Positions 15,851 through 28,262 are shown, numbered from the stretch's first letter. The stretch: 39,196 nt of DNA from Aeromonas fluvialis (GCF_000819885.1 NZ_CDBO01000010.1:1-39196); one strand, 5' to 3'. Numbers and translations: made by a program. The notes: generated by a model from the sequence alone, not told the origin.

Positions 15851-18117
15851 GTTATTCCCTAGTTACGGTCGGTAACCCTAATAGCGGCAAGACCTCCCTG
15901 TTCAACGCCCTGACCGGTGCCCGCCAGCAAGTGGGCAACTGGAGTGGTGTCACCGTTGACAAGAAGATGGGTGAGTTCAGCGCAGGTGAGCATCACTTCA
16001 AGCTGATGGATTTGCCCGGCATCTATAGCCTGGCTGGTCAGGATAGCAGTCTGGACGAGCAGATCGCCAGCCGTTTTGCCCAGGGCCAACAGCCCGATCT
16101 GCTGCTCAACGTCATCGACGCCGCCAATCTGGAGCGCTCCCTCTACCTCACGCTGCAATTGCGCGAACTGGGCCTGCCCATGGTGGTGGTGCTCAACAAG
16201 CTGGATATCCTGCAAAAGCGCCGCATCGTCATCGACGAGAGCAAGCTCGGCAAATCCCTCGGTTGCCCGGTGGTGGCCCTCTCGGCACACAACAGCAAGC
16301 AGGTTGCCGCCTTCAAGCAGCAGATCCGGCAGTTTATCGGTCAGCCGCAAGCAGCCTTGCAGCTCGATTACGGTCACTCTCTTGAAAACGATCTGGCGGA
16401 GCTGGAGACCCTGCTCGCCCCGCACCACCTCACTACCCGTGGCCGCGCCCTGCGCCTGCTGGAAGAGGATGAGGTGATGCAGGAGACCCTGCTGCCCGGT
16501 CAGCAGGCCGCCGCCCACAATGTGGTAGCCCGTGCTCATCAGGGGCAGGATATCGACCTGCAACTGGCCGATATTCGCTACGGCCATATCCACCAGTGGG
16601 TACAACAGGCTCGTCAGCAGAAGGGCAAGCTCACCGAGGCCCAGAGCGAATGGCTGGATCGGGTGCTGCTCAATCGCTGGATTGGCATCCCCTTCTTCCT
16701 GTTCGCCATGTACCTGATGTTCATGTTCGCCATCAACGTCGGCAGCGCCTTTATCGACTTCTTCGACATCATGGGTGGTGCCCTGTTTGTTGATGGGGTG
16801 CACCACCTGCTGGGGCTGGTCAATGCACCCGAGTGGCTGGGCGCTATTGTGGCTGATGGCTTTGGCGTTGGCTTGCAGACCGTGGCCACCTTTATTCCGG
16901 TGATTGGCTGCCTCTATCTGTTCCTCGCGGTGCTGGAGAGCTCCGGCTATCTGGCCCGTGCCGCCTTCGTGGTGGATGCCCTGATGCGCCGCCTCGGCCT
17001 GCCGGGCAAGGCGTTCGTGCCGATGTTGATGGGCTTTGGCTGTACCGTCCCCTCGGTGATGGCGACCCGTACCCTCAACTCCGAGCGGGAGCGGCTGATG
17101 ACTTCCGCCATGGCTCCCTTCATGTCGTGCGGTGCCCGTCTGCCGGTTTACGCCCTGTTTGCGGTGGCCTTCTTCCCCGAATCCGGCCAGAACCTGGTGT
17201 TCGGTCTCTACCTCATCGGCATTCTGGTGGCGGTACTCACCGGCCTGTTGCTGCGCAGCACCCTGCTGCCGGGCAAGAGCGACTCCATGCTGATGGAGAT
17301 GCCGGATTACGAGTGGCCGCGTCCGATCAACGTTGCTATCAAGACCTGGCAGAAGCTCAAATCCTTCGTCTTTGGCGCCGGTAAAACCATAGTTCTGGTG
17401 GTCGCCGTGCTGAGCGTGCTCAACTCGCTGGGTACCGATGGCAGTTTCGGCCATCAGGAGCAGGAGAGCTCGGTACTGAGCAAAATCAGCCAGGCGGTGA
17501 CCCCGGTGCTGCACCCCATCGGTGTGCGCGATGACAACTGGCAGGCCACGGTCGGTATCGTCACCGGTATCTTCGCCAAAGAGGCGGTGGTCGGAACCCT
17601 CAACAGCCTCTACGCCGGTGGTGCCAGCGCCGAGGATGAGAGCGAGTTCTCGCTGGTGGCCAGTTTCCACGAGGCGATCGACGCCGTGGCGGCCAATCTG
17701 GCGGAGATCAATCCGAGTGACCCCATGGGATTGTCCATCGGTGAGCTGGATGATCAGCAGGCCGCGGCCGAGGCGCAGGAGGTCGATGTCTCCACCTACG
17801 GCAACATGCAGACCCACTTCGACGGGGCGGCCGGTGCCTTTGCCTACCTCTTGTTCGTGCTGCTCTATATGCCCTGTGCCGCCGCCATGGGTGCGCTGGT
17901 GCGGGAAACCGGTCGCCAGTGGGCACTGCTGACGGCAGCATGGTGCAACTACATGGCCTTTATGTGTGCCACCCTCTTCTATCAGGTGGCCACCTTTGCC
18001 GCGCACCCCGAGCAGAGCCTGTTCTGGATCGTCAGCTACGGCCTCTCTCTGGTACTGCTCTGGTGGGCCGGTCGTCGCCACGGAGACATCGTCGCCCGCA
18101 AGGTGGTGACCTTATGA
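15847..18117 (+). CDS. feoB: Ferrous iron transporter FeoB
   Basis: FeoB is the inner-membrane Fe2+ permease with an N-terminal GTPase. The G motifs are G1 GNPNSGKT (9-16), G3 DLPG (55-58) and G4 NKLD (117-120). Then come the GDI-like spacer and two Gate domains with about eight membrane helices, including the conserved GFGCTVPSVMATRT and MSCGARLPVYALF with their cysteines. The 756-residue length is close to E. coli FeoB (773). It overlaps feoA upstream and feoC downstream in ATGA, so the three are co-translated. Confidence 0.97.
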   Translation: MSYSLVTVGNPNSGKTSLFNALTGARQQVGNWSGVTVDKKMGEFSAGEHHFKLMDLPGIYSLAGQDSSLDEQIASRFAQGQQPDLLLNVIDAANLERSLYLTLQLRELGLPMVVVLNKLDILQKRRIVIDESKLGKSLGCPVVALSAHNSKQVAAFKQQIRQFIGQPQAALQLDYGHSLENDLAELETLLAPHHLTTRGRALRLLEEDEVMQETLLPGQQAAAHNVVARAHQGQDIDLQLADIRYGHIHQWVQQARQQKGKLTEAQSEWLDRVLLNRWIGIPFFLFAMYLMFMFAINVGSAFIDFFDIMGGALFVDGVHHLLGLVNAPEWLGAIVADGFGVGLQTVATFIPVIGCLYLFLAVLESSGYLARAAFVVDALMRRLGLPGKAFVPMLMGFGCTVPSVMATRTLNSERERLMTSAMAPFMSCGARLPVYALFAVAFFPESGQNLVFGLYLIGILVAVLTGLLLRSTLLPGKSDSMLMEMPDYEWPRPINVAIKTWQKLKSFVFGAGKTIVLVVAVLSVLNSLGTDGSFGHQEQESSVLSKISQAVTPVLHPIGVRDDNWQATVGIVTGIFAKEAVVGTLNSLYAGGASAEDESEFSLVASFHEAIDAVAANLAEINPSDPMGLSIGELDDQQAAAEAQEVDVSTYGNMQTHFDGAAGAFAYLLFVLLYMPCAAAMGALVRETGRQWALLTAAWCNYMAFMCATLFYQVATFAAHPEQSLFWIVSYGLSLVLLWWAGRRHGDIVARKVVTL

Positions 18118-18353
18118 TCCTGCGCGAGCTGGGGGATTACCTCGCCGCGCAGCAGAAGGTGAGCCGGCGCGATCTGGCTCGCCACTTCCATACCTCGGAA
18201 GATGCGGTGGAGGCCATGCTCGGCGTCTGGATGCGCAAGGGGCGGGTCATCAAGCGGACAAGTCAGGTCTGTGGGGGCAGTTGCTGCGGCAAGAGCGAGG
18301 AGGTGATGTTCGAGTGGTGTGACGCGGGCCAGATTGGCATCAAGATCCGCTAA
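18114..18353 (+). CDS. feoC: FeoC-like winged-helix protein
   Basis: The 79-residue protein has a small winged helix (ILRELGDYLAAQQKVSRRDLARHFHTSEDAVEAML) and four cysteines in CGGSCCGKSEE...FEWC, the FeoC pattern that can hold an Fe-S cluster. FeoC binds or protects FeoB in enterobacteria. The start at 18114 overlaps the feoB stop by four bases, too short a gene for careless ORF calling. Confidence 0.88.
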   Translation: MILRELGDYLAAQQKVSRRDLARHFHTSEDAVEAMLGVWMRKGRVIKRTSQVCGGSCCGKSEEVMFEWCDAGQIGIKIR

Positions 18354-18390
18354 ACGACTACCAGACCTCATCACCAAACATCGAACAATA

Positions 18391-18429
18391 AAAAACGGCA
18401 GACCCTGAACAAGGGTCTGCCGTTTTTTT
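18391..18429 (+). terminator. Rho-independent terminator of feoABC
   Basis: AACGGCAGACCC and GGGTCTGCCGTT form a twelve-base stem followed by seven Ts, with As on the other side. It probably serves both feoC and the convergent DUF2913-like gene. Confidence 0.92.
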
Positions 18430-18446
18430 GATGATCGCGCGCCGGA

Positions 18447-19097
18447 TCAGGCGCTCTGGCGAGCCTCGCTCAGCAGTGCCAGCGCCGGTTGGGCGTTGTC
18501 CGGCATCAGCCGGTAGGCCTTGTGATGCTTGACCAGGGTAGTTTTCTTGTTGCCTTGGCTCAGCAGCAGACCGTGCTTGAAGGCCGCCTCGGCCAGTACC
18601 TTCTCGTCACCGCGCACATAGAGGGTGAGCGGTTTGACAAGCTCACCCGCCTCGATGTGGCCCTGATACTCGCTATGGCTTACCACCAGACTCGCCTGGC
18701 CGCCGGATTGCAGGCGCAGCTTGGCGTTCACTTCGCTCTCGGTCAACACCAGCCAGCCTGCTGTTGCCAGCTCTTCCAGCAGCGCCGCCAGCTTGGCCCC
18801 CAGTTGCTGTGGGTTGCTCATGGCGCACTGGTACTGGAAGGCGATGCGCTCCAGTAGCCCCTTGAGGTCGGCGCCCGCTCCCAGGGTGCGGCCAAGCTGC
18901 ACCCAAGCTTTCAAATCTTCCATCACCAGACGGGAGAAGCGCTTCTCCTTGAGGGAATCCGCCATCCAGGTGCAGAGAAAGTGGCTCTCTTGCGCCGGGG
19001 TGCGCTTGCCAGCCTTCTGCTCGGCGGTGCGGGCCAGTTCGGCCAGACTCTGGGTGGCCATGTCGAGCAGGGCCTGATTGTAGCTGGGAGGGGTCAT
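18447..19097 (-). CDS. DUF2913-like protein
   Basis: This 216-residue soluble protein seems to belong to DUF2913: QESHFLCTWMADSLKEKRFSRLVMEDLKAWVQLGR, then LLERIAFQYQCA. Members are found in Vibrio, Aeromonas and enterics, with no known function. I start at the ATG at 19095-19097, with AAGGAG upstream; a GTG two codons earlier is closer to that site than usual. The family call rests on pattern memory and is only moderately sure. It is transcribed towards feoC and shares the terminator there. Confidence 0.6.
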   Translation of the reverse strand: MTPPSYNQALLDMATQSLAELARTAEQKAGKRTPAQESHFLCTWMADSLKEKRFSRLVMEDLKAWVQLGRTLGAGADLKGLLERIAFQYQCAMSNPQQLGAKLAALLEELATAGWLVLTESEVNAKLRLQSGGQASLVVSHSEYQGHIEAGELVKPLTLYVRGDEKVLAEAAFKHGLLLSQGNKKTTLVKHHKAYRLMPDNAQPALALLSEARQSA

Positions 19098-19146
19098 AAG
19101 CACTCCTTGAGTTGACCACGACAGGTCAAAACCAATGACAGAGATG

Positions 19147-19171
19147 GCAAAGGCGCCAGTGGCGCCTTTGC
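19147..19171 (-). terminator. Strong hairpin after rhlE
   Basis: GCAAAGGCGCC and GGCGCCTTTGC form a perfect eleven-base stem around AGT, between the rhlE stop and the next gene on the same strand. No T-run follows, so it may be a processing or stabilising hairpin rather than a true terminator. Confidence 0.5.
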
Positions 19172-19198
19172 GGTGTGATTGCGAGCCAGCCTCGGGCC

Positions 19199-20494
19199 TT
19201 ATTTCGCCTGACGGGGCTTCTTGGCGGCCGCCAGACGCTTGAGGCGCTGACCCTGCAGCTTGGCTTCGGCCATCACCTGGGCCACGGCGTTATCTTCACG
19301 CTGCGGACGCTTGCCGAAGCGACGACGCTCCTGCAACTGCTTGATCAGCTCGTCACGGTTGCTCACTTCGTAGCCCGGCACCATGATGCGGCGGATCTTC
19401 TGGCCGATCAGGGCCTCGATCTCCAGCAGGGTGCGCTCCTCTTCACGGCTGACGAAGGAGATAGCCATGCCGTGCTTGCCAGCACGACCGGTACGGCCGA
19501 TGCGGTGGACATAATCTTCCGCCAGGAACGGCAGATCGTAGTTGACCACGTATTCCAGATCCGGGATGTCGAGACCACGGGCGGCCACTTCGGTGGCGAC
19601 CAGCACCCGGATCTTGCCTTCCGTGAATTCGCGCAGGGCGCGGCGACGGCTGCCCTGGGCCTTGTCGCCATGGACCACGGCGGACTTGATGCCATCGAGG
19701 TTCAGCTCCTCGACCAGCACATCACAGCTCTCGCGGGTACTGGCGAACACCAGCACCTGCTGCCAGTTCTGCTTGCCAATCAGCTCGGAGAGCAGCTCGC
19801 GCTTGCGCTTCTGCTCGACCGGATAGAGGGTGTGGCTGACGGTGTCGGCAGTGGAGTTCTGCTTGTTAACGCTGACGATCTGCGGGCGATCCAGCATCAG
19901 GTTGGCCAGCTTCTTCACCGCGTCGGAGAAGGTGGCAGAGAACAGCAGGTTCTGCCGGGTCTTGTTGACCGCTTGCAGGATTTTTTGCACATCGGCACTG
20001 AAGCCCATGTCGAGGATGCGATCCGCTTCATCCATCACCAGACACTCGACGCCGGAGAGGCTGAGGTTGCAAGCGGTGAGGTGCTCCAGCAGGCGGCCCG
20101 GGGTGGCCACGATGATGTGAGCGCCCGCTTTGAGCTTCTTGGCCTGCACGTCCTGCTTGCCACCGCCAACGATAGTGATGGTGGTGATATCGAGATACTT
20201 GGCGAAGTCATTGATGTTGCTCGCCACCTGCGCCGCCAGTTCACGGGTCGGGGTCAGGATCAGCACCCGGGTGTTGGACGGCTGGGCCGGGGCTGGATTG
20301 TCCACCAGACGTTGCAGGATGGGCAGGGCGAAGGCGGCGGTCTTGCCGGTACCGGTCTGGGCGCTGGCCAGCACATCGCGGCCACGGCGAATGGCCGGGA
20401 TCGCCTGTTGCTGCACAGGGGTCATCTCCTGATAACCGCAATCTGAGACAGCACGCAAAATCTCGGGGGCAAAATCGAACGATTCAAATCTCAT
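19199..20494 (-). CDS. rhlE: DEAD-box RNA helicase, RhlE type
   Basis: The 431-residue protein has the DEAD-box motifs in order: Q motif (FESFDFAPEILRAV...YQEMTPVQQQAIP), AQTGTGKT (45-52), PTRELAAQV, TPGRLLEHL, DEAD in VMDEADRILDMGF, SAT, and HRIGRTGR near residue 340. It unwinds short RNA duplexes with ATP in the cytoplasm, for ribosome assembly or RNA decay. The short basic C-terminal tail (rich in K, R, Q) and overall length fit RhlE rather than DeaD or SrmB, but the exact subfamily is not certain. AGGAA precedes the ATG. Confidence 0.88.
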   Translation of the reverse strand: MRFESFDFAPEILRAVSDCGYQEMTPVQQQAIPAIRRGRDVLASAQTGTGKTAAFALPILQRLVDNPAPAQPSNTRVLILTPTRELAAQVASNINDFAKYLDITTITIVGGGKQDVQAKKLKAGAHIIVATPGRLLEHLTACNLSLSGVECLVMDEADRILDMGFSADVQKILQAVNKTRQNLLFSATFSDAVKKLANLMLDRPQIVSVNKQNSTADTVSHTLYPVEQKRKRELLSELIGKQNWQQVLVFASTRESCDVLVEELNLDGIKSAVVHGDKAQGSRRRALREFTEGKIRVLVATEVAARGLDIPDLEYVVNYDLPFLAEDYVHRIGRTGRAGKHGMAISFVSREEERTLLEIEALIGQKIRRIMVPGYEVSNRDELIKQLQERRRFGKRPQREDNAVAQVMAEAKLQGQRLKRLAAAKKPRQAK

Positions 20495-20774
20495 AATGGG
20501 TTCCTGTGTTCCAGCTGGGCTGTGGTTGGCTTGGTTAGCTCGGCATAAGCGAGACGGAGGTTGTAACCACCGACGGCTGCGCCTGACATCAAGTCAGAGA
20601 GTGAGCCGGAAAATGGCGGGCGCGAAGTGTAACAGATAGAGGTCACAAATTCTGCCTCAAATGGTTGGTGTTTTTCGCGTAGCGGCTGCCCTATGTTGTA
20701 GCCATCTCAAGCCACGGCATGCCGCACTCTTCACCATTGCTGGGCGCGTATGGGCGGCCGGCGAGCGCGCATAG
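20495..20774. other. Intergenic stretch upstream of rhlE
   Basis: About 280 bases between the rhlE start and the gltD terminator. I see no gene. It must hold the rhlE promoter and a long leader of the mRNA, but no pair of -35/-10 hexamers at normal spacing stands out. Confidence 0.4.
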
Positions 20775-20803
20775 AAAATCAGCCCCGCATTGGCGGGGCT
20801 GAT
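20775..20803 (-). terminator. Rho-independent terminator of gltBD
   Basis: ATCAGCCCCGC and GCGGGGCTGAT form an eleven-base stem around a four-base loop; TTTTC follows on the minus strand. Confidence 0.88.
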
Positions 20804-20836
20804 TGTGAGAGAGCATCACGGCCTGGGTCGGTCGGC

Positions 20837-22264
<1,428 letters not shown>

Positions 22265-25200
22265 TTATTGCGCCTGAATTCTGAGTTCTGCACTGGAACG
22301 GCTGGTGTGGCCCAGCAGCGATTTGACGTCGCTGGACTTGGGTTTGATCAGCCTGAACATGGGCACATAGGAGTCGAAGTTGGCCAGGATCTCCTCGGCG
22401 CGCGAGCTGCCGGTCTCATTGAGGTGCGCCGTGATGATGCCGCGCAGGTGCTCCTGATGGATGGCGAGATCCGCCACGTCCAGCAGTTCCACCAGCTCGG
22501 GGTTGGTGCGCTTGGCGAAGTTGCCGCACTCGTCGAGCACGTAGGCAAAGCCGCCGGTCATGCCCGCCGCGAAGTTGACGCCGGTCTGGCCAAGCACGGT
22601 GACGATACCGCCGGTCATGTATTCACAACCGTTGTCGCCAATGCCCTCGACCACCGCCAGGGCACCAGAGTTGCGCACCGCGAAACGCTCGCCAGCGGTG
22701 CCTGCTGCATAGAGTTTGCCGCCGGTGGCGCCGTAGAGGCAGGTGTTGCCGATGATGGCCGCTTCGTGGGATTTGAACGCCACGCCGACGTGGGGCTTGA
22801 TCACCAGCTTGCCGCCGGTCATCCCCTTGCCCACGTAGTCGTTGGCGTCACCGGTGAGGATCATCTCAAGGCCGCCCGCGTTCCAGACGCCGAAGCTCTG
22901 GCCAGCGGTGCCGTTGAAGTGCGCCCTGACCGGATCTGCCGCCATTCCCTGATTGCCGTGACGCTTGACGATTTCGCCGGAGAGACGGGCACCCACCGAA
23001 CGGTCGGTGTTACGGATGTCGTAGCGGAACTCGCCGCCGCTGGCATGCTCAACCGCCTCCAGCAGGTCCTCGACCATTTGCAGGTTGAGCGGCCCCTTGT
23101 CGAAGGTGGGGTTGTGCTGCTGGCTGAACAGGCTGGAGCCTGCCGGCGCCACCGGGCGGGCCAGAATGCCACAGAGATCCAGCTTGGCCTGACGGGCGGT
23201 GAGGCCGGGCAGGGCTTCCAGCAGATCGGTGCGGCCAATCAGGTCGGTCAGTTGGGTGACCCCCAGCTGGGCCATCAGCTCACGGGTCTCCTCGGCGATG
23301 AACTTGAAGTAGTTCATCACCATCTCCGGCAGGCCGGTGAAGTGTTCGCGACGCAGCTTCTCATCCTGAGTGGCAACGCCGGTGGCGCAGTTGTTCAGGT
23401 GGCAGATCCGCAGGTATTTGCAGCCGAGCGCCACCATGGGGCCGGTGCCAAACCCGAAGCTTTCGGCGCCAAGGATGGCCGCCTTGATGATGTCCAGACC
23501 GGTCTTGAGACCGCCATCCACCTGCAGGCGCACCTTGTGGCGCAGGCCGTTGGCGACCAGCGCCTGCTGGGTTTCAGCCAGACCCAGCTCCCACGGGGAG
23601 CCGGCATATTTGACCGAGGTGAGGGGGCTTGCGCCGGTGCCGCCGTCATAACCGGAGATGGTGATGAAGTCGGCATAGGCCTTGGCCACGCCGCAGGCGA
23701 TGGTGCCCACGCCCGGCTCGGAGACCAGTTTCACCGACACCAGACAGCTCGGGTTGATCTGCTTGATGTCGAAGATGAGCTGGGCCAGATCCTCGATGGA
23801 GTAGATGTCGTGGTGCGGCGGCGGTGAAATCAGGGTCACGCCGGGCACGGAATAGCGCAGTTGGGCGATCTGGGCGGTCACCTTGTCGCCGGGCAGTTGG
23901 CCACCTTCGCCGGGCTTGGCACCCTGAGCCACCTTGATCTGCACCACATCGGCGTTCATCAGGTAGTGGGGGGTGACGCCAAAGCGACCGGAAGCCACCT
24001 GCTTGATACGGGAGTTCTTCTCGGTGCCAAAACGCTTGGGATCTTCGCCGCCTTCACCTGAGTTGCTCTGACCGCCGAGGCGGTTCATGGCGACAGCCAG
24101 TGCCTCGTGGGCTTCCGGGCCGAGGGCACCGATTGACATGGCGGCGGAGTCGAAGCGGGGGAACAGCTTGTCGGCCGGCTCCACTTGATCCAGCGCCACC
24201 GGATTGTCGACCTTCTTCAGGGCAAGCAGATCACGCAGGGTGGCGACCGGGCGCTCGTTCACCAGACGGGCATACTCCTTGTAATCGGCATAGTTGCCGG
24301 ATCGAACCGCGGTTTGCAGGGTCTGCACCACATCCGGGTTGTAGGTGTGGTACTCGCCGCCATGGACGAATTTGAGCAGGCCGCCGTGGGCAAGGGGCTT
24401 GCGGGCCAGCCATGCCTGACGGGCCAGATTGTGCTGATCTTGCTGGATGTCGGCAAAGTCGGCCCCCTGAATGCGGCTCGATACGCCGCGGAAGCAGGTA
24501 TCCACCACCGACTTGGCCAGGCCCACCGCTTCGAACAGCTGGGAGCAGCGGTAACTTGCCACCGTGCTGATGCCCATCTTGGACATCACCTTGTAGAGCC
24601 CCTTGTTGATGCCGTTGCGGTAGTTGACCATGGCCTGGCGCAGGGGCATGGTGAGCACGCCCTCTTCAACCTGTTTGGCCAGGGTTTCGTAGGCGAGATA
24701 GGGGTAGATGGCGGTGGCGCCAAAGCCCAGCAGCACCGAGAAGTGGTGCGGATCGCGGCAGCTTGCGGTCTCCACCAGAATGTTGGCGTCACAGCGCAGG
24801 TTGTTGTCTACCAGGGTGCGCTGCACGGCACCCACCGCCATGGCGGCCGGGATCGGCAGGGTGTCGGCGCTGATATTGCGATCCGACAGTACCAGCAACA
24901 CGGTGCCACTCTTGGCGGCAGCTTTGGCCTCGTCGCAGATGCGCACGATGGCCGCTTCCAGTCCCTCTTCGGGCTTGAAGTTGAGGCTGATCACCTGATG
25001 ACGGTAATACTCACCTTCCAGTGCCAGCAGCTGGTGGAAGTCGGAGTAGAGCAGGATCGGCGACTGGAACAGCACCCGGTGGGCGTGGCCGAAGGTTTCG
25101 TTGAAGACGTTCTGCTCGCGACCGATACAGGTGGCCAGCGACATGACGTGATTTTCACGCAGCGGGTCGATGGGCGGGTTGGTCACCTGGGCAAACATCT

Positions 25201-26722
25201 GACGGAAGTAGTCATAAAGGGTGCGCGGGCCGGAGGAGAGCACCGCCATCGGGGTATCATCCCCCATGGAGCCCACCGCTTCCTGACCGTTCTCACCGAG
25301 AACCCGGATGATCTGATCCAGCTCTTCGAAGGAGTAGCCAAACAGCTTCTGGTAGGTTTTCAGCTGGTCGTCGGCAAATTCGCGGCTGCCGGTCTGGCTG
25401 TCATCCATCTGCTCGAACGGCACCAGTCGGCGGCAGTGCTTGTCCATCCACTGCCTGTAGGTGTGGCGGTTCTTGAGATCGTCATCGATCTCGAAGCTGG
25501 TCCACACCTTGCCGTTGCTGGTATCCACCACGAACAGCTCGCCCGGGCCGACCCGGCCTTTCTCCAGCACTTCGTCCGGGGTGTAATCCCAGGTGCCGAC
25601 TTCGGAGGCGAGCGTGATGAACTTGTCCTTGGTGATGACGTAGCGGGCGGGGCGCAGGCCGTTGCGATCGAGCGCGCAGGTGGCGTAGCGGCCGTCGGTC
25701 ATGACGATACCGGCGGGGCCGTCCCAGGGCTCCATATGCATGGAGTTGAAGTCATAGAAGGCGCGCAGGTCGTCATCCATGTTCGGGTGCTTCTGCCATG
25801 CAGGCGGGATCAGCAGACGCATGGCGCGGAACAGGTCCATACCACCGGCGAGGAAGAGATCCAGCATGTTGTCGAGGCTGGAAGAGTCGGAGCCCGTGGT
25901 GTTGACGAAAGGGGCTGCCTCCTGCAAATCCGGAATGAGCGGGGTGGCGAACTTGTAGCTGCGCGCCCTGGCCCACTGACGGTTGCCAGCGATGGTGTTG
26001 ATTTCGCCGTTGTGGGCGAGATAGCGAAATGGCTGGGCCAGTGGCCAGCGCGGGCTGGTGTTGGTGGAGAAGCGCTGGTGGAAGACGCAGATGGCCGCCT
26101 GCATGCGGATGTCGGCGAGATCCAGATAGAAGCGGGGCAAGTCCACCGGCATGCACAGCCCTTTATAGACGGTGACCAGATTGGAGAGGCTGACCACGTA
26201 GAAGTAGTCGTCGTTGATGCGCTTCTCGATGCGGCGACGCACGATATAGAGACGACGCTCGAGATCCTTGTCAACCCAGCCAGGCGGGGCGTTGACAAAG
26301 ACCTGTTCAATACTGGGCAGGGAAGCCTTGGCGATGGTACCGAGCACATTGGTATCGACGGGTACCTTGCGCCAGCCAACCAGACTCAGGGTCTCTTTTT
26401 CGAGCTCTTCGTCGATAATGTCGCGGGTCTGCTGGGCCAATACGGGGTCCGGGTTGAGAAACAGCATGCCGACTGCATAGTTGCGGCCAAGGTGCCATCC
26501 CTTCTCTTCGGCGACAGCCCTGAAGAAGCTGTCCGGTTTTTGCAGCAACAGGCCACAACCGTCGCCGGTCTTGCCATCGGCGGAGATCCCGCCGCGGTGC
26601 TGCATGCGAGCCAATGCTGACATCGCGAGACGAACAAGCTTGTGGCTGGCTTCCCCTTCCATGTGGGCCAACAGGCCGAAGCCACAGTTATCCCTCTCCA
26701 GCTTTGGATCATATAGTGACAT
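22265..26722 (-). CDS. gltB: Glutamate synthase (NADPH) large subunit
   Basis: The 1485-residue subunit has all expected parts: a short propeptide that ends before Cys13 ([10 protein letters not shown]), the N-terminal nucleophile for glutamine hydrolysis; the Ntn glutaminase domain; a central domain; an FMN-binding synthase domain ([15 protein letters not shown]); the 3Fe-4S cysteines in [19 protein letters not shown]; and the C-terminal beta-helix domain rich in GGxxxV turns. I start at the ATG at 26720-26722, which has GGAG upstream; a longer frame to 26773 lacks this and would spoil the propeptide. Confidence 0.97.
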   Translation of the reverse strand: MSLYDPKLERDNCGFGLLAHMEGEASHKLVRLAMSALARMQHRGGISADGKTGDGCGLLLQKPDSFFRAVAEEKGWHLGRNYAVGMLFLNPDPVLAQQTRDIIDEELEKETLSLVGWRKVPVDTNVLGTIAKASLPSIEQVFVNAPPGWVDKDLERRLYIVRRRIEKRINDDYFYVVSLSNLVTVYKGLCMPVDLPRFYLDLADIRMQAAICVFHQRFSTNTSPRWPLAQPFRYLAHNGEINTIAGNRQWARARSYKFATPLIPDLQEAAPFVNTTGSDSSSLDNMLDLFLAGGMDLFRAMRLLIPPAWQKHPNMDDDLRAFYDFNSMHMEPWDGPAGIVMTDGRYATCALDRNGLRPARYVITKDKFITLASEVGTWDYTPDEVLEKGRVGPGELFVVDTSNGKVWTSFEIDDDLKNRHTYRQWMDKHCRRLVPFEQMDDSQTGSREFADDQLKTYQKLFGYSFEELDQIIRVLGENGQEAVGSMGDDTPMAVLSSGPRTLYDYFRQMFAQVTNPPIDPLRENHVMSLATCIGREQNVFNETFGHAHRVLFQSPILLYSDFHQLLALEGEYYRHQVISLNFKPEEGLEAAIVRICDEAKAAAKSGTVLLVLSDRNISADTLPIPAAMAVGAVQRTLVDNNLRCDANILVETASCRDPHHFSVLLGFGATAIYPYLAYETLAKQVEEGVLTMPLRQAMVNYRNGINKGLYKVMSKMGISTVASYRCSQLFEAVGLAKSVVDTCFRGVSSRIQGADFADIQQDQHNLARQAWLARKPLAHGGLLKFVHGGEYHTYNPDVVQTLQTAVRSGNYADYKEYARLVNERPVATLRDLLALKKVDNPVALDQVEPADKLFPRFDSAAMSIGALGPEAHEALAVAMNRLGGQSNSGEGGEDPKRFGTEKNSRIKQVASGRFGVTPHYLMNADVVQIKVAQGAKPGEGGQLPGDKVTAQIAQLRYSVPGVTLISPPPHHDIYSIEDLAQLIFDIKQINPSCLVSVKLVSEPGVGTIACGVAKAYADFITISGYDGGTGASPLTSVKYAGSPWELGLAETQQALVANGLRHKVRLQVDGGLKTGLDIIKAAILGAESFGFGTGPMVALGCKYLRICHLNNCATGVATQDEKLRREHFTGLPEMVMNYFKFIAEETRELMAQLGVTQLTDLIGRTDLLEALPGLTARQAKLDLCGILARPVAPAGSSLFSQQHNPTFDKGPLNLQMVEDLLEAVEHASGGEFRYDIRNTDRSVGARLSGEIVKRHGNQGMAADPVRAHFNGTAGQSFGVWNAGGLEMILTGDANDYVGKGMTGGKLVIKPHVGVAFKSHEAAIIGNTCLYGATGGKLYAAGTAGERFAVRNSGALAVVEGIGDNGCEYMTGGIVTVLGQTGVNFAAGMTGGFAYVLDECGNFAKRTNPELVELLDVADLAIHQEHLRGIITAHLNETGSSRAEEILANFDSYVPMFRLIKPKSSDVKSLLGHTSRSSAELRIQAQ

Positions 26723-27332
26723 TGCTTTCTCCCTTGCTCGGCCTTGCATCGCACAGTCATCACCTGACTGCATAAATTGCGATTGGCTCTTGTGGTTCCG
26801 TCTGCCTGACGTGGCGAATCTCCAAACTAATGGGATTTTCTGGCGAGGTCAATCGCAGTTCAGGTTTGTCCTTGCGGTTACATTTGCATAACAAAATGCC
26901 AGGTTAGAGGTTTTGGTCGATTTTTGTGGTGCAATTATTCTGGGTAAGTGTGCCTTTGTAGTTAAATATATTGAAAATGGGGTATTCAATGGTGAGCTTG
27001 GTGACCGAGGGGGAATGTAGTAATTTTACCAATTCGACGTTGCCGATAGCGGAAGGGATCACATTTTCAATATTGCAGGCTTGCAATTGTGTTTGCTCGG
27101 GTCTTGTTAAAATTTTCATTGTTCAACAGAGGGTTATAATGTTCTATTTTCATATGAGTTCTCATCCCCTGGGCAGCTAAAGAGTACCAAGATTCTTGTT
27201 TTTGCGTCTTTTCTCTATATTTATTCAAAATTGACTGGATATTTATATGCTTTATCTCATCTGCTAGCTTGATCCAGCTCAGTCCCTCTTGTGTGCAAAC
27301 TCGTACAATGGCGCTCCTTTAGCGGAGGAGCC
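26723..27332. other. Divergent regulatory region between gltB and yhcC
   Basis: About 610 bases without a sure gene. The part from about 26880 to 27290 is clearly more AT-rich than either neighbour. Short frames on both strands (26904-27119 minus, 26971-27180 plus) oppose each other, have no ribosome sites and no family, so I do not call them. Promoters for gltBD and yhcC must lie here. Confidence 0.5.
26824..26852 (-). promoter_or_regulatory. Candidate gltBD promoter
   Basis: On the minus strand TTGACC (26847-26852) and TAGTTT (26824-26829) stand 17 bases apart, about 100 bases before the gltB start. The -10 match is poor, so this is a suggestion. Confidence 0.3.
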
Positions 27333-28262
27333 ATGCAGTTACACGAACTCGTCAATACATTCGGTCAGGATCTCAAGCAGCGTCACGGCCAGAAGATCCA
27401 CAAACTCTCCATTCACGGCGCCTTCACCTGCCCGAACCGGGACGGTACCCTGGGCCGTGGTGGCTGCACCTTCTGCAACGTATCTTCTTTCGCCGATGAG
27501 TCGGCCCAGCAACTCTCCGTGGTGCAACAACTGTTGGCTCGGCGCGATGAAGTGACCCGCGCCAAGCGCTATCTTGCCTATTTTCAGGCCTATACCAGTA
27601 CCTATGCCGAGGTTGAGTATCTGCAGCGGATGTATGAAGAGGCGCTGTCGGTGAGCGATATGGTGGGGCTCTGTGTGGGCACTCGGCCCGATTGCGTGCC
27701 GGATGCGGTACTTGATCTGCTGGCGGGCTATCAGGCGCGGGGTTATGAGGTGTGGCTGGAGCTCGGGCTGCAGAGTGCCAATGATAAAACCCTGCAACGG
27801 ATCAATCGCGGCCACGGTTATGCCGCCTATGTGGATGCGGTGACGCGTGCTCATCAGCGTGGCATCAAGGTATGTGCCCATCTGATCGTCGGCCTGCCGG
27901 GCGAGATGCCGATGGACAGCCTGGATACCTTGCATCGCATTGTGGAAACGGGGGTGGAGGGGATCAAGCTGCATCCGCTCCACGTGGTGCAGGGCAGTAC
28001 CCTTGGCAAGGCGTGGCAAGCGGGGCGGCTTGAGGTATTGACGCTGGAGCAGTATGTGGAGGCGGCGGTCGCCATGATCCAGCACACGCCGCCCGAGGTG
28101 GTGTATCACCGGATTTCTGCATCGGCGCGCCGCCCAACCCTGCTGGCGCCGGTCTGGTGTGAAAATCGCTGGACAGCCATGGCGGATATTGCAAAAGCAC
28201 TCTCATTGAGCGGCCCGCAAGGCCATGCGTTGGGCAGATCCTTCATACTTCCTGACCTATAA
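27333..28262 (+). CDS. yhcC: TIGR01212 family radical SAM protein YhcC
   Basis: The 309-residue length equals E. coli YhcC. The cluster-binding cysteines are in CPNRDGTLGRGGCTFCN (Cys33, Cys45, Cys48), a spacing special to this family. ELGLQSANDKTLQRINRGHG and HLIVGLPGEM are typical of the SAM-binding barrel. The substrate is unknown. I use the ATG at 27333, which has GGAGGAG upstream; a start at 27291 has none. In E. coli yhcC also lies beside gltB in divergent orientation, so the neighbourhood is ancestral. Confidence 0.92.
   Translation: MQLHELVNTFGQDLKQRHGQKIHKLSIHGAFTCPNRDGTLGRGGCTFCNVSSFADESAQQLSVVQQLLARRDEVTRAKRYLAYFQAYTSTYAEVEYLQRMYEEALSVSDMVGLCVGTRPDCVPDAVLDLLAGYQARGYEVWLELGLQSANDKTLQRINRGHGYAAYVDAVTRAHQRGIKVCAHLIVGLPGEMPMDSLDTLHRIVETGVEGIKLHPLHVVQGSTLGKAWQAGRLEVLTLEQYVEAAVAMIQHTPPEVVYHRISASARRPTLLAPVWCENRWTAMADIAKALSLSGPQGHALGRSFILPDL

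Noticed and set aside
15859..18081. Long open frame of 740 codons antisense to feoB
   Set aside because: It mirrors a GC-rich coding gene, has low-complexity H/Q/G/E-rich translation, and no domain or ribosome site.
24185..26620. Open frame of 811 codons antisense to gltB
   Set aside because: Same reason: it shadows a clear glutamate synthase gene.
26904..27119. Small AT-rich minus-strand frame of 71 codons between gltB and yhcC
   Set aside because: No ribosome site, no family, and an opposing frame of similar size on the other strand.
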